Positions 36,850 to 49,759 are shown, numbered from the stretch's first letter. The stretch is DNA of 64,000 bases from Epiperipatus broadwayi (GCA_028023455.1 JAQFVV010012397.1:4050888-4114887); one strand, 5' to 3'. The notes: generated from the letters alone by a model not told the origin. Translations and numbers: made by a program.

Positions 36850-37420
36850 TGCAAGTATGAGGCAAATAGAAAGAACAACATTGATAAGCATATGAACAAT
36901 TTAATAGAGCTTGGTTATAATGATAACATGCTTATTAAAACAGTTGAGAAATTTTACACCAATATAAAGTTAAAACTATTAATAATATGCCTAAAGTGTA
37001 AGTTAGCCTTCCTCATATCTATGATATTGCAAATAACATTAGGAACATTTGCACTAACATGTACAGAGTGAACATTAGATCACTGCTTTCTCTTAATAAT
37101 TTGTTAAACAATACTAAAGACAAAATATCTGTGGAACATGTTTCTTAGGTGGTCTATAAAATTGCATTATGGTGAATCTCATGCAAATAGATCCATGAGA
37201 ATCACTCAATACATGTATCTACAATAGTGCAAAGCAAAAAACTGAATACAGATCGATTTTTCTTGATCATGAATGCACCATGGACACCCATTTTCTCCAT
37301 TAAATGTTAGAACAACTTACTCTGAAAGGGATAATAGGAAAAAAAGGGTAATTGCAAAGGATCCACATTCCACCAATAAAAAGGATTCATATTATTCATT
37401 GTCCAAAAATAAAACATCTA
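36850..37420 (+). pseudogene. Ancient Penelope-like element remnant (RT end to GIY-YIG)
   Basis: Pieces in several frames follow the order of a PLE protein. First comes NRKNNIDKHMNNLIELGYND (a typical R....E..L...GY linker), then at 37008 LPHIYDIANNIRNI and LLNNTKDKISVEHVS with a stop before VVYKI (the KDK...VVYKI junction that precedes the GIY-YIG domain). In another frame from 37171 comes GESHANRSMRITQY (position of the YIGET.RS...RI segment), and then LDHECTMDTHF and MLEQLTLKG (position of the H....H and LE....R segments). Frameshifts and stops are frequent. It is older than the other PLE copies and belongs to a lineage closer to GVVYKI-type PLEs. Confidence 0.5.
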
Positions 37421-38264
37421 ATTGCCTTATTTGCATATTATACCACATTTGCATATTATAGCACATCAATTATATAATACAATTGTGCTGCAAAACTTTA
37501 CTCAGCACTATGATTCTGACAGTGTTTTTCAAAAATCTGGCTTAGCGCATTTAATTAGATTCTGTTCATTATACCTTTTCATCAGAACTCAAACTCAATG
37601 AGTGTTTAAGAAAAAACTTTCTTAAAAAATAGAATTATATAAGAAGTAGTTGAAACTGAGTGACAATTAATTATGAGCATTCATTGTCTAATTGAAACTC
37701 TGCATGGTTTGATGCAGTTGAGGGAATAATTGATTCTGGATCTCAACATCCGTAAATCACAGTCCAGTTCTGTCCTTCAATTGCTTGAACTTCTTATGAA
37801 CTCCTGAGAAATACATCATTTGATTTGATTATTTATTATCAAATTCCACTGATACATGGAAGTTTATTTTAAAGTCCACAAACTGTCCAAATGAAATATA
37901 AATTCATATAACATGTGATGCTAATTCCTATCAGATTAAAAAGTAAAATTTTGTTGTTTTCAAAGTAACAGAGTTAACACATCTGTCAATGATTTCTCTA
38001 ATAAGCATTTATAATATTTTTGTTTTAATAAAAAAGTGGTACTATTTAGTTAGCCTAACCAACATAAAATGTGGTTATATATCTTAGAATATTATTTCAA
38101 AATGTCATTTAATAAAACTAATAAATTAATACAATACAATTAAACTGAAAAGACAAACAATAAAAACAAACGACCAGAGAGTAATCATTAAAAATAATAA
38201 TGATATAAAAGTGACCTATTTATAACAATTTAAGATTGTCTCTTTGCAAAATAATCAGAAACAC
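37421..38264. other. AT-rich non-coding stretch
   Basis: No gene seen. The first part may be the unrecognised 3' end of the PLE remnant. Confidence 0.45.
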
Positions 38265-38410
38265 TAGCAAACTCTTCCTAGTGTAGTGCCACTCAGTACG
38301 AACCTTAGTAATCAATGGATGTAAGAAGGTTTGTGCATAAAATTCCTATCTAGTGCCTAGTCATCCAATATCTTCAGACTAGTTTCTATCTTGTGGTTTT
38401 CATCAATGAG
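38265..38410 (-). repeat. Dispersed repeat with hammerhead-like core (copy C)
   Basis: Shares gtgccactcagtac and agactagtttcta with the copy at 4615-4740. On the minus strand (38408-38345) the order is TTGATGA, AACCACAAGAT, AGAAAC, TAGTC ... GACTA, so the pairing of TAGTC with GACTA downstream of GAAAC would form a further stem, as stem III of a hammerhead would. No ORF is attached. Confidence 0.45.
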
Positions 38411-40940
38411 AAATCTTGGATCTGAGACCACTGCACTTAGATCTTAGGATCTAATACAACCCTCCAGCTACCACTTTTTACTTATTTATTGAATATTAAG
38501 AATTGCACTGGGTGAACCTACTGTATGGAGATTTTGTTATTGTTTTAACAGTTTGTGTAAGGTTAGAAAATGGTAATCATGTGATGATGTAATCGTTTTT
38601 ACAAAATGATTAGAATGAGGATTGTTTCTTCAAAAGAAACTTGTATAAGAATCATATAGCATTTAAAGCCAAGAATTTAAAACAGTAATAAAAACTATTA
38701 CTAATTTAAAGATACTGCTAATGAATAAAACATTTACTTTGAGAGATAATGCCAGCAAAAATATAAATGTAAAAAAATTTTTTCAAGGCTACTTATACTT
38801 TTTTTAACAAGGTTTTATAAATCAAAACAATTGCAGATATTTGTCAATGACAAATTTATTCAATCTTGCTTTTTTCCAAGTCATCGTCATCTGTACTTTA
38901 ATAACTGTTCTAATTCTTGTATTTAATTTTTATGTAACTGTTAATTAATAACAAAATATCATAAAGAAACTTTAAAGACCTCAATAATATATTCGTCAAT
39001 TTTGCCACTATATCCATAGATCTGACAGTCATTGACTATATATTAATGATTTGTTGTTTTATTATTACATTTACATTAGTCAGCTATATTTACTGAAAGA
39101 GTAGAGAAGACTATTTTACACTTTATTATCGATTAAGAGCATTAAAAACAACAAAATGCACATAACAAAAAAAGTAATATAAATAATAATTAAAAAAACA
39201 AGTCATATATAACGTGACATATTTTAATAAGCTTGTAGTTACAAAAATCTAATACAGAGAGCGTACCAATAGCTCAAACAAGCTCTTAATTAATAAGTGC
39301 GGTATGAGAAAATATTTAAAATCTCTATCCAGAACACACTCATCTCCAGATCAACTGGATTAGAGACTTGTGCAGAATTTTAATTGTTGTAGGCTTACAA
39401 AAAACTTAGTTTCTTTAATCAGATTTAGCAAAATTAATTACTTAATTTTTGTGAAAAGAAAAAATATTTTAAATTATAAAAATTTAATTTGAAGAAATTT
39501 AAAACAGGCAAAACTCACTTTAACAACAGTTATACACAAGCATAAGAGGTGGTGATCATGTGATGTTTATTGTGAAATTTATAAAAAAATTTCATGGTAC
39601 ATGGTATTGTTTCTGACATCTTTATTATTAGGTTATTTCTGCATGGTGAAATTTTTCACATCAGTTTTTAAAAAAGTTGAATTAATAGCTCAGACCATCA
39701 GTATAAAAGTATTTTTGTAAACTTAAATGGCACAATATTGACTTTGCATCTGCAATAAATAATTAATGTTAGCATTATCTCTAGTTCAATAAATAGTCCA
39801 GTTTTTTAAAAAATTAATTAAGTAATGTTGTGAATTCAAACACAAGTTGGAAATGTTTTTTGACTTCAAACTATCTTTGTATTCTATAATTTATAAATTA
39901 AAAAGCAGTAACAGATAATAAACATCAAAGTCTGTTACTTCTTGAATTTCTTCTGGTTTAAACATTTTCATTTTCAGAATGTATGTCTAGAGATTGATGA
40001 AACATTGAAATTCAATTTTTATTGGAAATAATTCCATAACATGTATTATACAAAGCATCTGATTGACTGTTGGATAGATATTTTAATGAGTACTGTGAGA
40101 TTCAGCAGTGTCTCAATGTATTTCAATTTTCAACTATCTGTGCTTCACAAATTAAAATATTATTTAAAGCATTATATAGTAAGATGTTATTTAAAAAAAG
40201 AGAGAGAAAAATTATTTATAAAAATAACAAAAAAATTCCATACATTAAAATCTTTATTGATAAGATTAGTTTAAATTCTACATCAAGGCACCATTTGTTC
40301 AATTTGATAATCTATTTTTTTTAATCTTGATAGTCTTTTTTAAAGCTTAAAGATCAGTGCCTGTGAACATCAAAAGTGTAAAAAAAACATATATATGCTT
40401 TCAGTCATAGGTCAACATTTCTTTTATGAAGGTTTCATTCCCAATTTTGACAGTGTTAAAATATCACAAAGTTAGAAAAGTATGATTTACATAATATAGA
40501 AATTCTAAAAAAATCAGATAATTTTAAAAAATTGAAGAAATATGCATTTCTGTATCAAGATCTCTTATTCAGTCTCTTTTGCATTCATTAATAGTAATTT
40601 TGCATTAATTGGTTAGACAAAAAATGTTGACAGTTTGCAAGTTTGTTATTAATTTGTGATTGGTCTTAAAATCCAAATATAAAGTACTATAATGTATCAT
40701 GCATGGCAAACTATCATCGATGATAATTGTTAGTTCTTGTTTGGATTATTTCACTTCCTAAATATCCCAATCTGTCTTTAGGTAAAGAACTTAACTATAT
40801 AAATATTTGTATATACACATTTACAGCTTTAGGTTATAAAGAAGAAAGAAATCACTTTGTTACACAGATGAAACAAATGTATGCAAATTTGAATTATAAA
40901 TACAAATGAAGGTAAAAATCAATATTAAATGTACATATAA
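38411..40940. other. AT-rich non-coding stretch
   Basis: No gene recognised. Overlapping short ORFs at 40041-40324 are low-complexity and unsupported. Confidence 0.45.
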
Positions 40941-41470
40941 ACGTATTTACACAGGAGGGGCAGTTGGCTCAGGCATCACATTATTAGGAGCCTCATCATA
41001 GCAACTCAATATGTTAAAGAAAAATAATGGAGAAGGTAAAGTGATGTCATGACTTAAATTCCCCCAAAAAATATTTGAAAAAAACTTTTCCAAACATACC
41101 ATGAGTCAAAAACATAAGCTAGTTTAGGGATGAGGTGCCAATTTGACAACTCTGCAACAAAAGTGAGTGCAGCACTCAGTAACTGGCAGAACTCAGCCCC
41201 ATATCAGTCAGTTCTGGGCTAACAGGGTTTTTGATACTAATAGTGCTAGAGTGAATCTACCCCTCCTAGTGCTATCTGGATTTGATCTGCTTGCTTGTTT
41301 CTGCAACTCATAATTAACTGCTCCTGGAGTCCTGTTTTCAGCCCTGTAAGTAAAAACCTCTTGTCCCCCCCCCCACATTCTTATTTTAAATTTTGAAGGG
41401 CCTCTAAAATATTAGTTTCCCTGGGTCTAACATTTTCTCTGAAAGGTCCTATATTTATATAGCAATGTGT
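40941..41470. other. GC-richer island of unknown nature
   Basis: This stretch is noticeably richer in G and C than its surroundings. It holds an imperfect inverted pair (cagaactcagcccc near 41188 and agttctgggct near 41210), a splice-donor-like CTGTAAGTAAAA at 41345-41356, and ten consecutive C at 41365-41374. No long ORF crosses it. It might be an exon, a promoter region or an old repeat. Confidence 0.3.
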
Positions 41471-42874
41471 ATTTTTAATCAAGCACTTCTTTACTATGAA
41501 AAATTTTTCAGTAAATGTGTAAATGATTATTAATTAATATTTTATCAGGTTTGAAAATGATTAAATTTCATTTACCCATTAAAAAATAATTGATTGATTT
41601 GTTATTAGGAATTTTTATCTAAATTCAAAAGAAGTTCAAGCATTGGAAATTATAGAATTGAACTGTAATTTATAAACTTTGAATTCTAGAGTTTGTTTTT
41701 ACTGATCTAAACCACTCAAGATATTTATCCATTAGATCGAGAATATTCATCATAAGGCCGTACGATAATCTTGATATTTAACATTTACTTATATAATTAA
41801 TGGTTTTATTTTATATTTCAAATACACATCTGAAGTCATTGAAGGGAATAAAATATTAATGACTTCTAATTTTAATATTTGAAAAGAACATTTACAAATG
41901 TTTGTATATTATGCAAAAATATGAAAAATAAATTTAATATTTACATAGATTTATAAAAAAATATTTTCTTACGGCCTTTTATACAAATGAATGAAAAAAA
42001 AAAGATTTTTTGCCAGTATTATTTATTGTATGTAATTCAAATTCTTAGATATATTATTACAGTTAATTATTAACTTTTTTTGATTCCGGATACAGAATCA
42101 TCTTTCATCTTTACTTGAATTGCAATCTTAAACATGGCCACACTAAAATTTTTTAAATTTTATTTGAATGATCATGAATTTATATATTTTAAAAGTTTTT
42201 TAAATCTTACTGATTTAGGCAAAATTCTGGAAGCTAGGCAGACAGTTTCTGAGTTAGTTCAATATATTTTTTATGAATAACAGGCTATACTTCACTTCAT
42301 TCTACGGTTGAAACATGCAACTTTTCTCTTCTAAGTGCTGATGGATGGATGATGAAAGCCAATATATTTTTAGGAGTCTTAACAAGACACCAAACCAAGC
42401 TAAATCTACAAGCTTGGTTTGTCATTTATTCCTTGTAAATATACTTAAAACTATTGAATACACTCATGAGTAACTAGACTAACTTACTGCATCAAATAGC
42501 TAATAGAAGATATAAAAATTATTCTTCTTGTCCAATTTCTTTAAAATACTTTAAAACTTGTCTTTTAAAACAAATTTGTACAGTTTCTTCTCCATTGGTT
42601 TACTATTCTGGTTCTGTGGGTCTTTGCTTTTTCTGTAAGACCTTTTATATCTAAAGCATTCTATCTAAAATATTTTCACAAAATGTGTTCTGTGAAATTA
42701 GTTACTAACCCATCTATTTATGCAGAGTTTTTTTAAAATATATTAAAATTTTTTAATCTATTGCTAGCTTTAATTGTATCTCGTTTATTTGAAAAATAAT
42801 TTTTAATTAATTCTGAAAGCAATTTTTGTTTTTAAAATAAATTTCATTTTTAAAATATTACACATATTATAACA

Positions 42875-42876
<2 letters not shown>
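41471..42876. other. AT-rich non-coding stretch
   Basis: No gene recognised. A hairpin caaaccaagct...agcttggtttg lies near 42391-42421. Segment 42517-42590 resembles 50455-50520 (both contain ttgtccaatttcttt and cttttaaaa), probably a shared PLE-derived fragment. Confidence 0.4.

Positions 42877-42923
<47 letters not shown>
42877..42923. repeat. (AT)n microsatellite, about 46 bp
   Basis: Uninterrupted AT dinucleotides. Confidence 0.95.
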
Positions 42924-42924
<1 letters not shown>

Positions 42925-44995
42925 TTTTTTTGATTACCAAGAGTGCCACTAGGTCACTAACTATCTAGAAAATTAAACTTACGGTGATCCAAAAATTGAC
43001 GATGATAAATGCTATCAGCTAGACCCAGGGAGAGGAAGAGATCTTTAACATTGTTCAGACAATTGAGAAAAGGACACAGAGATAAATATTAGCCAAAACT
43101 CATTATAAATAATTATTAAAGTTTATTAATTTAAAAAAAAATTGATCAAACAAAATACGAAAGTTTGATCTAGATTTCTCTAATGGATTTATCAGAGAGT
43201 GTATGAGAGTATTGGCAACAAACACTTAGACACATAAGTTTATTTCCTCACCTAAGAATTAAAAGGAATTTATAATTTCTTCCTCATAGTGATTTATCTA
43301 AACAAATTCCAGTTTCCTTTAGTTAGAGATTTAAAAACAAAATGAACTTGTATGGAATTCAACCTGACAAAAACCTTGGGATATTCATGAATGGTCACAT
43401 TTAAGACTGTCAAGGTTGATTCTGAAAAAAAAAAGAAAAGATTACAGTATTATGTAATTTGAAAGATAGGAAAACCAAAATCTCTACTGTTTAAGAAAAA
43501 CACAACAATACACTCAATAAACCACTAGCAAAAAGATTTATGGTCTGCAGGAAATGCAAACCAAGATTGTCTAAATTAATTACCATGAAAGAATAAAGAA
43601 AAGGTGAGTTAAAAAGAAAATTACTAATATCTGTACAAGCATTTATCAAGGGTTAGTAATATAAAAATAGAAAAACACTAAGCATATAAAATATAAACTT
43701 GCAATATACTCTTGGATAAATAAATTTAAAATAAAAATCTTAAAACTAAGACTTCAATGCATGTAATAATAGAAAAATACATAATAAAGTAATTAATGAT
43801 ATTTAAATGATTATACTTTTTATTATAGGTGCAAGTTGCTTTTTAGATTAAGCTGAGATTTTAACATAGAGATTTAGCAAGATATTTAAGCCCTGGTTAT
43901 GATATGAAAAGGTAAGTTTACCTTTGAGGCATTTCTTTTAGTAGGATATGCAAAGTTCAGATTTATATATAGTTTTTTACAAAGTTTTGATTTACATTTA
44001 TATGTTTAGGAGTCTGGAGGCAATCTTTGGATCAGTTCTGAAGTAGACTTTTAGGTCATTTTTTTGAAGGCCCAAATATAGAGCTCCAGAGTTTGTTTTT
44101 GGTTTGATTTAGCACTGCATATTATTATTAAGGTTCTTTACAGTACATATTTTCTGCATCTTGGATGTACAGTTACTATTTCCAATGTCTTAGCATATTT
44201 ACTTCTAATAGCAAATAGCTAAACAATTCTTTCTGAACACAGCAAGCAGCAAATACTATCAGTACTCAATGCTTCAGTGATCTGCATTTACCAAACAGCA
44301 AATATAAAAATTAGAACAGCAATCTGAATAAGAATAAGAAGCAAAATAATCTGGTAAAAAATCTGGGACTATTTATGTGAATTGTTATCTTCTGCTTAAC
44401 ATTTAATTAAAAGTTGTAACCAGGATAAATCTCTATCTCCCACTTAATCTTAATTTTAAAAAATCTGACCAGGGCTCTTATCTATTTCAAAATTAATTAA
44501 AAAAAGTGTCAGCTTTTAAAATAGATTAAAACATTGCTTGCTTTTAATTACTGTAATAAAAAAAAACAATGTCGAATGAAAATTATTTTAAACTAAAATC
44601 TATTGAAAAAGTAAAATCACAGAATTTTAAAATATAAATAAATATGTGCATTATTGCAAGTACTCTTAAAACTCAAAAACAAATTATAAGAAGATACCAG
44701 GCTTTATAGTGATATTTTCTGTTCTTTTTTCTTTTCCTAAAATATATATATATATATATATATTGTAACAATATATAAACATGCCGTTACATTAGTTTGA
44801 AATAAAAACTTTTAAGTTCGCAAATAAAAATAAATGTATTAAAAAAACTAAACGCTAAAATTAAAATGTTTGTTAAATGTATATATATTTGCACAGATGC
44901 AAAACTTTAAAAATATTTTTTTTTATAAATAAAAAAAGTATTTGAACGTACTTTTTTATAAAAAAATATAAGATTTAAATGTAAAAATATTTTAA
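42924..44995. other. AT-rich non-coding stretch
   Basis: No gene recognised. An (AT)n run lies near 44742-44762. Confidence 0.5.
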
Positions 44996-45152
44996 TAAAG
45001 AAATAACTTAAGTAAAAATAAAAACAGGTATTAATTAATTCCTGTAATCTGTAAATGGAAATGATTGTTTATTAATTGAAAAGCAAGCTAGCCTTGGGGT
45101 TCTTGTGTAATTAAAAAGTCAGATGAAAATTAGATAAGAGAATTTAGCTTGA

Positions 45153-45266
45153 CCAATGGAAGCACCAAGCCTCTCAGACCTTAACGAAAATTTGGATTAG
45201 TGACATCTTTGTTCGTTCAATCTGGAAATTTACTATAAAAAGAAAAATATTGAGTTCCAGTCAGTT
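45153..45266 (+). promoter_or_regulatory. Core promoter in left arm: CCAAT, TATA box and TCAGTT initiator
   Basis: CCAAT at 45153-45157, TATAAAAA at 45234-45241 and TCAGTT at 45261-45266. The A of the initiator lies 29 bases from the first T of the TATA box, the standard distance. TCAGTT matches the arthropod-type initiator consensus. A splice-donor-like GGTGAGAT follows at 45280-45287. The same elements survive in the other arm. Confidence 0.5.
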
Positions 45267-48200
45267 TCCAGCTTATTCTGGTGAGATGAACGATAAGACA
45301 CACTTGTCATTCTCTCTCACTTATTTTAAAAATGAAAAGACTGACACCAGAATGGAACCAGCTAATGCTGACCGGTCATCCATGAAAGTCTTCATGGGAA
45401 TTGCTAACAGGAACCTGGACTCTTCTTCCATAAGCAATTGAATGGAATGATTTTAAAATCTGAAGTAATTAAGAACTTTAAAGATTTGATCAGTTAATCT
45501 AAATTTTTAAATAAAGGAACTTTTCTCTGACGTATGTTTCAAATTAATTATAAATGTTTAATTTTTACGTATTTGTTTGCTAAAAAAAATCATTTCCATT
45601 TTATTATTTTTATTTGTATTAATATTTATTGTTTAAATTTTAAATAATAAAATTTTAGTTGGGTATGGACGTTGCATGGATTCGTTAGCGGTTAATTATG
45701 TTGTGCTTTTCATATTTGATTAGAATATATATAGGTCATTGATGTCACTGCCGCATCTTATGATGAATGCTATTGGATTTCTTGTATTCCCTCTGTAATT
45801 GATGTTATCGATGACTTTGTATTTTGATTGGTTATGTTTATTTTGGAATGTTTTTAACCGTGGAACCTATGTAGCTGATCTATACTCAACATTATAAAAC
45901 AAATTTTATAAAATTCATCTGTGCGAACATATCTAAATGTTAAATTTAAGTCGGGCATGAATGGCTATATAGTTTTGTAAAGTTATATTAAAGGAGGGTA
46001 ATCTTAGGTTATTCATTTCATAGTTGAATTAGGTCAATGGATTGGATATATTTGTGTAATTAGTAGATGTAGTATGAGTTTCACTAGTGCAGAATTGCTG
46101 TATACGCCACATAAACCCTTTTGCCTATGGATGGGATTGCAAGTCGGCAAAAAGGACCACTGTCCCTTTCTATGCAGTTTTTATTTTATTGTTCTTTTTG
46201 CCTTACAGATGTAACATTCCTGTATTGGTCAAGAGTCAATGTCTTTTCTAACTATGCTGTTCAGATGTCCATTCCTGACAGTATAAAATATATGTGCTGT
46301 TGTATTTTCATGCTACATTGAATACATAAATGTATCAGATGGATTGATGCCGGTTTGACAGCGAACTTTTGGCCTAAGGTTAAATAAGGGAAAGAATATT
46401 TTCTTTTCAAATGCAGATCTATGTAGTCTATTCATACTCCAACCACTAAATAAATATTAAACTCATTATTGCAATCTATTTAAAATTAAAAGTTAATATA
46501 AAATGTTAAATGTATTCCTCAAAATTTATTTATACGTGCATTAATAAATGTTTGTTTGTTAATTACTGGCAGTGGCTTTTATTTTTTATATATACAAACT
46601 AAATAAGTTATTTCTTATCTCTGCATCTCCATTAGCTAGTGACAATGGGCTAACAGTCTAAATATTTAAATAACGTGGAATCTTAACAGCGCGTATCTGC
46701 CTACTTTAAAATTTTTTCTATGTTCAAATGCCTAGATGGCACTCTTGTAGTGCAGATTGTGGTTAGATTCAATCTTCACTTTCTTTTGGATCATTATAAC
46801 TGGTGCCCTACAAGAGTGCCATCTAGGCATTTGAGCCTAGAAAATTTATAAAGTAGGCAGATACGCGCTGTTAAGATTCCACTTTATTTAAATATTTAGA
46901 CCATTAGCCCATTGTCACTAGCTCAGGGAATAGCAGAGATAATAAAATATAACTTTATATCTTAAATATAAAAAAATAAAAGCCACTGCCAGAAATTAAC
47001 ATATAAAAATATTTATTTACGCACATATAAATTTTGAATCATTTTAAATTTTGAGGAATAGATTTAACATTTAGATTTTTATATTAACTTTTAATTTTAC
47101 ATTTAAATAGATTGCAATGAGTTTAATATTTTATTTAGAGGGTCGAGTATGAATAGACTACATAGATCTGCATTTGAAAAGAAAATATTCTTTCCATTAT
47201 TTAACCTTAGGCCAAAAGTTCGCAGTCAAACTGGCATCAATCCATCTGATACATTTATGTATTCAATGTAGCATGAAATTACAACAGCACATATATACTA
47301 TACTGTCAGGAATGGACATCTGAACAGTATAGTTAGAGAAGACATTGACTCTTGACCAATACAGGAATATTCCATCTGTATGGCAAGAAGCACAATAAAA
47401 TAAAAACTCCATAGGAAGAGACAGCGGTCCTTTTTGCCGACTTACAATCCCATCCATAGGCAAAAGGGTTTGTGCAGCATATACAGTGATTCTGCACATA
47501 GTGAAACTCATACTACATCTACTAATTACACAAATATATCCAATCCATTGACCTAATTCAACTACGAAACGAATAACTTAAGATTACCCTCCCTTAATAT
47601 AACTTTACAAAACTATATAGCCATTCATGCCTGACTTAAATTTAACATTTAGATACATTCGCACAGATGAATTTTATAAAATTTGTTTTATAATGTTGAG
47701 TATAGATCGGCTGCATAGATTCCATGGTCAAAAACATTCCAAAATAAACATAACCGATCAAAATACAAAGTCATCGATAACGTCAATTGCAGAGGAAATA
47801 CAAGAAACCCTATTAGCATTCATCATAAGATGCCACAGTGAACTCGATGATCTATATATTCTAATGGAATATGAAAACCACAACATAATTAATCACTAAC
47901 AAATCCATGCAACATCCATACCCAACTTAAATTTCATCATTTAAAATTTAAACAATAAATATTAATACAAATAAAAATAATAAAATGGAAATGATTTTTT
48001 TTTAGCAAACAAATACGTAAAAATTAAACATTTATAATTAATTTGAAACATACATCAGAGAAAAGTTCCTTTTTTAAAAATTTAGATTAACTGATTAAAT
48101 CTTTAAAGTTCTTAATTACTTCAGATTTTAAAATCGTTCCATTCAATTGCTTACAGTAGAAGAGTCCAGGTTCCTGTTGGCAATTTCCACGAAGACTTTC

Positions 48201-48319
48201 TTGGAAGACCGGTCAGCATTAGCTGGTTACATTCTGGTATCACAGTCTTTTCATTTTTAAAATAAGTGAGAGAGAATGACAAGTGCATCTTATCGTTCGT
48301 CTCACCAAAACAAGCTGGA

Positions 48320-48353
48320 AACTGACTGGAACATCAATATTTTTCTTTTTATA
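48320..48353 (-). promoter_or_regulatory. Mirrored core promoter in right arm
   Basis: On the minus strand TATAAAAA (48353-48346) is followed by TCAGTT (48325-48320), 30 bases from TATA to the initiator A, one base more than in the left arm. The paired promoters face each other across the palindrome. Confidence 0.45.
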
Positions 48354-48603
48354 GTAAATCTCCAGATTGAACGAACAAAGATGTCACTAATCCAAATTTT
48401 CGTTAAGGTCCAAACGGCTTGGTGCTTCCATTGGTCAAGCTAAATTCTCTTTATTCTCTTATCTAATTTTCATCTGACTTTTTAATTACACAAGAGCCCC
48501 AAGGCTAGCTTGCTTTTCAATTAATAAACAATCATTTCCATTTACAGATTAGAGGAATTAATTAATACCTGTTTTTATTTTTACTTATGTTATTTCTTTA
48601 TTC

Positions 48604-49512
48604 ATGGAATATATAAAAACTCGTGCTTTAGAATCATTATCTTTAAAACCTCTCATTTGGCTCAGATTCATAGATGACACTTTTGTCATATGACAACATG
48701 GAAAAAATAAATTAGATGATTTTTTCTTACATTTAAATAATATGCACCCTCATATTAAATTTACAATGGAGACAGAGTCTGCTGAAAAATGCCTTTTTCT
48801 TGATGTTCTTGTTACCAGAACACCAAATAGTTTATCTTTTTCGATATACAGAAAGAATACACACCTGGACAGATATTTACATTTTCATTCTCATCATCAC
48901 CCAACTAAAATAGTTTCTGTAGCCAAAATTCTTTTAAATAGAGCAATTAACCTATCAGACAAATCACATCTGAAAGAAGAAATAAATAATATTAATAGTG
49001 TTTTATTAGCAAATATTTATAATTATAAATTTATTAAACAAGTCTCATTTCAAGCCCAAAATGGACAAAATAGAAAACAAAAAGATGATAAATCAGCTAT
49101 TAGGATTTGTGTTCCATATGTAAAAGGAACTAGAGACAGTATCGGATGTATATTAAAACGCTATAATATACATACAGCATTTCCCACCCATCAAAAGATC
49201 AGCAATATAATAACCAAGCCTAAGGATTCAATCCCTTTTGAATCTCATGGTGTTTATCAAATCTCATGTAAAAATTGTAAAGCTTCTTACATAGGTATGA
49301 GTAATCATCCCATCAGTGTTAGAAGAGATGAATATGCTAATGCAGTTAAACAACACTCATCATCATCAGCACTCTCACTCCATACTATAGATTCAGGTCA
49401 TAAAATTGATTTTTCTAGTACCAGGATCATATCCAGATGTGATAATCTCTACCAGTGCAAAATTAGAGACGCCATTGAGATACTTAAAAGGCCAGATTGT
49501 ATCAATAAGTGA
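48604..49512 (+). pseudogene. Penelope-like RT C-terminus with GIY-YIG endonuclease, one in-frame stop
   Basis: A 302-codon frame with one TGA at 48691-48693, at a position where the family often has Trp. Residues 21-29 (RFIDDTFVI) are RT motif C, CLFLDVLV follows about 35 residues later, and then YRKNTHLDRYLHF, a segment highly characteristic of PLE proteins. The GIY-YIG domain reads GVYQISCKNCKASYIGMS (CxxC included), followed by R...EY and SGHKIDF, near the C-terminus. The upstream two thirds of RT are missing: the frame starts just after the right arm of the 3.6-kb palindrome. One stop only, so decay is mild. Its sequence is clearly unlike the PLE at 33-34 kb, hence another lineage. Confidence 0.75.
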
Positions 49513-49740
49513 GATGATACATGCAAATTTCCTCCTATTTGGAAAGATTTTTTTAAAAAACATTTTTAATTTACCATTTTTGCTATTGGTGGAACTTTAA
49601 CATTTTTTTAAAATCAGTAATTGTAGCACCTTTACAACCATCTTTCTATTCTTTATCACCCAGTAGATAACTTGTGTGATCAAGTTGAAATGTCGGTATA
49701 TAAATATTTAAATTTTTAATATGGCTGAACCTGCAAAATA
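49513..49740 (+). other. 3' region of the Penelope-like element
   Basis: Non-coding tail after the ORF stop, containing the hammerhead-like motif at 49661-49696 and ending near an (AT) tract at 49750-49762. I see no clear target duplication. Confidence 0.4.
49661..49696 (+). ncRNA. Hammerhead-ribozyme-like motif after the PLE ORF
   Basis: CAGTAGAT is followed by a perfect 6-bp hairpin AACTTG-TGTGAT-CAAGTT, then GAAATGTCGG, about 150 bases after the ORF stop. The order of a CUGAUGA-like box, stem II and GAAA fits a minimal hammerhead, with the first box changed. The location matches that of the motif after the PLE at 33 kb. Confidence 0.4.
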
Positions 49741-49759
49741 TATCTTTTATATATATATA

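Larger units (their letters stand above)
44996..48600. repeat. 3.6-kb near-perfect palindrome, arms about 1.76-1.80 kb
   Basis: Left arm 44996-46754 and right arm 46804-48600 are inverted copies, about 93% identical in the stretches I aligned by eye, separated by a 49-bp unpaired centre (46755-46803). The outer ends read taaagaaataac.taagtaaa. Near the outer end of each arm are a CCAAT box, a TATA box and an initiator, directed toward the centre. A 63-codon ORF (45250-45441) and a 66-codon ORF (46121-46321, mirrored at 47263-47511) occur in the arms, but frames are not preserved in both copies of the first. The right arm ends three bases before the Penelope-like ORF at 48604. It may be an inverted PLE terminal repeat pair or an independent fold-back element. 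Confidence 0.8.

Noticed and set aside
46121-47511. Paired ORFs 46121-46321 (+) and 47263-47511 (-) encode nearly the same peptide.
   Set aside because: They are the same position in the two arms of the palindrome. Their similarity follows from the inverted repeat, and replacement changes are common, so there is no sign of selection on a protein.
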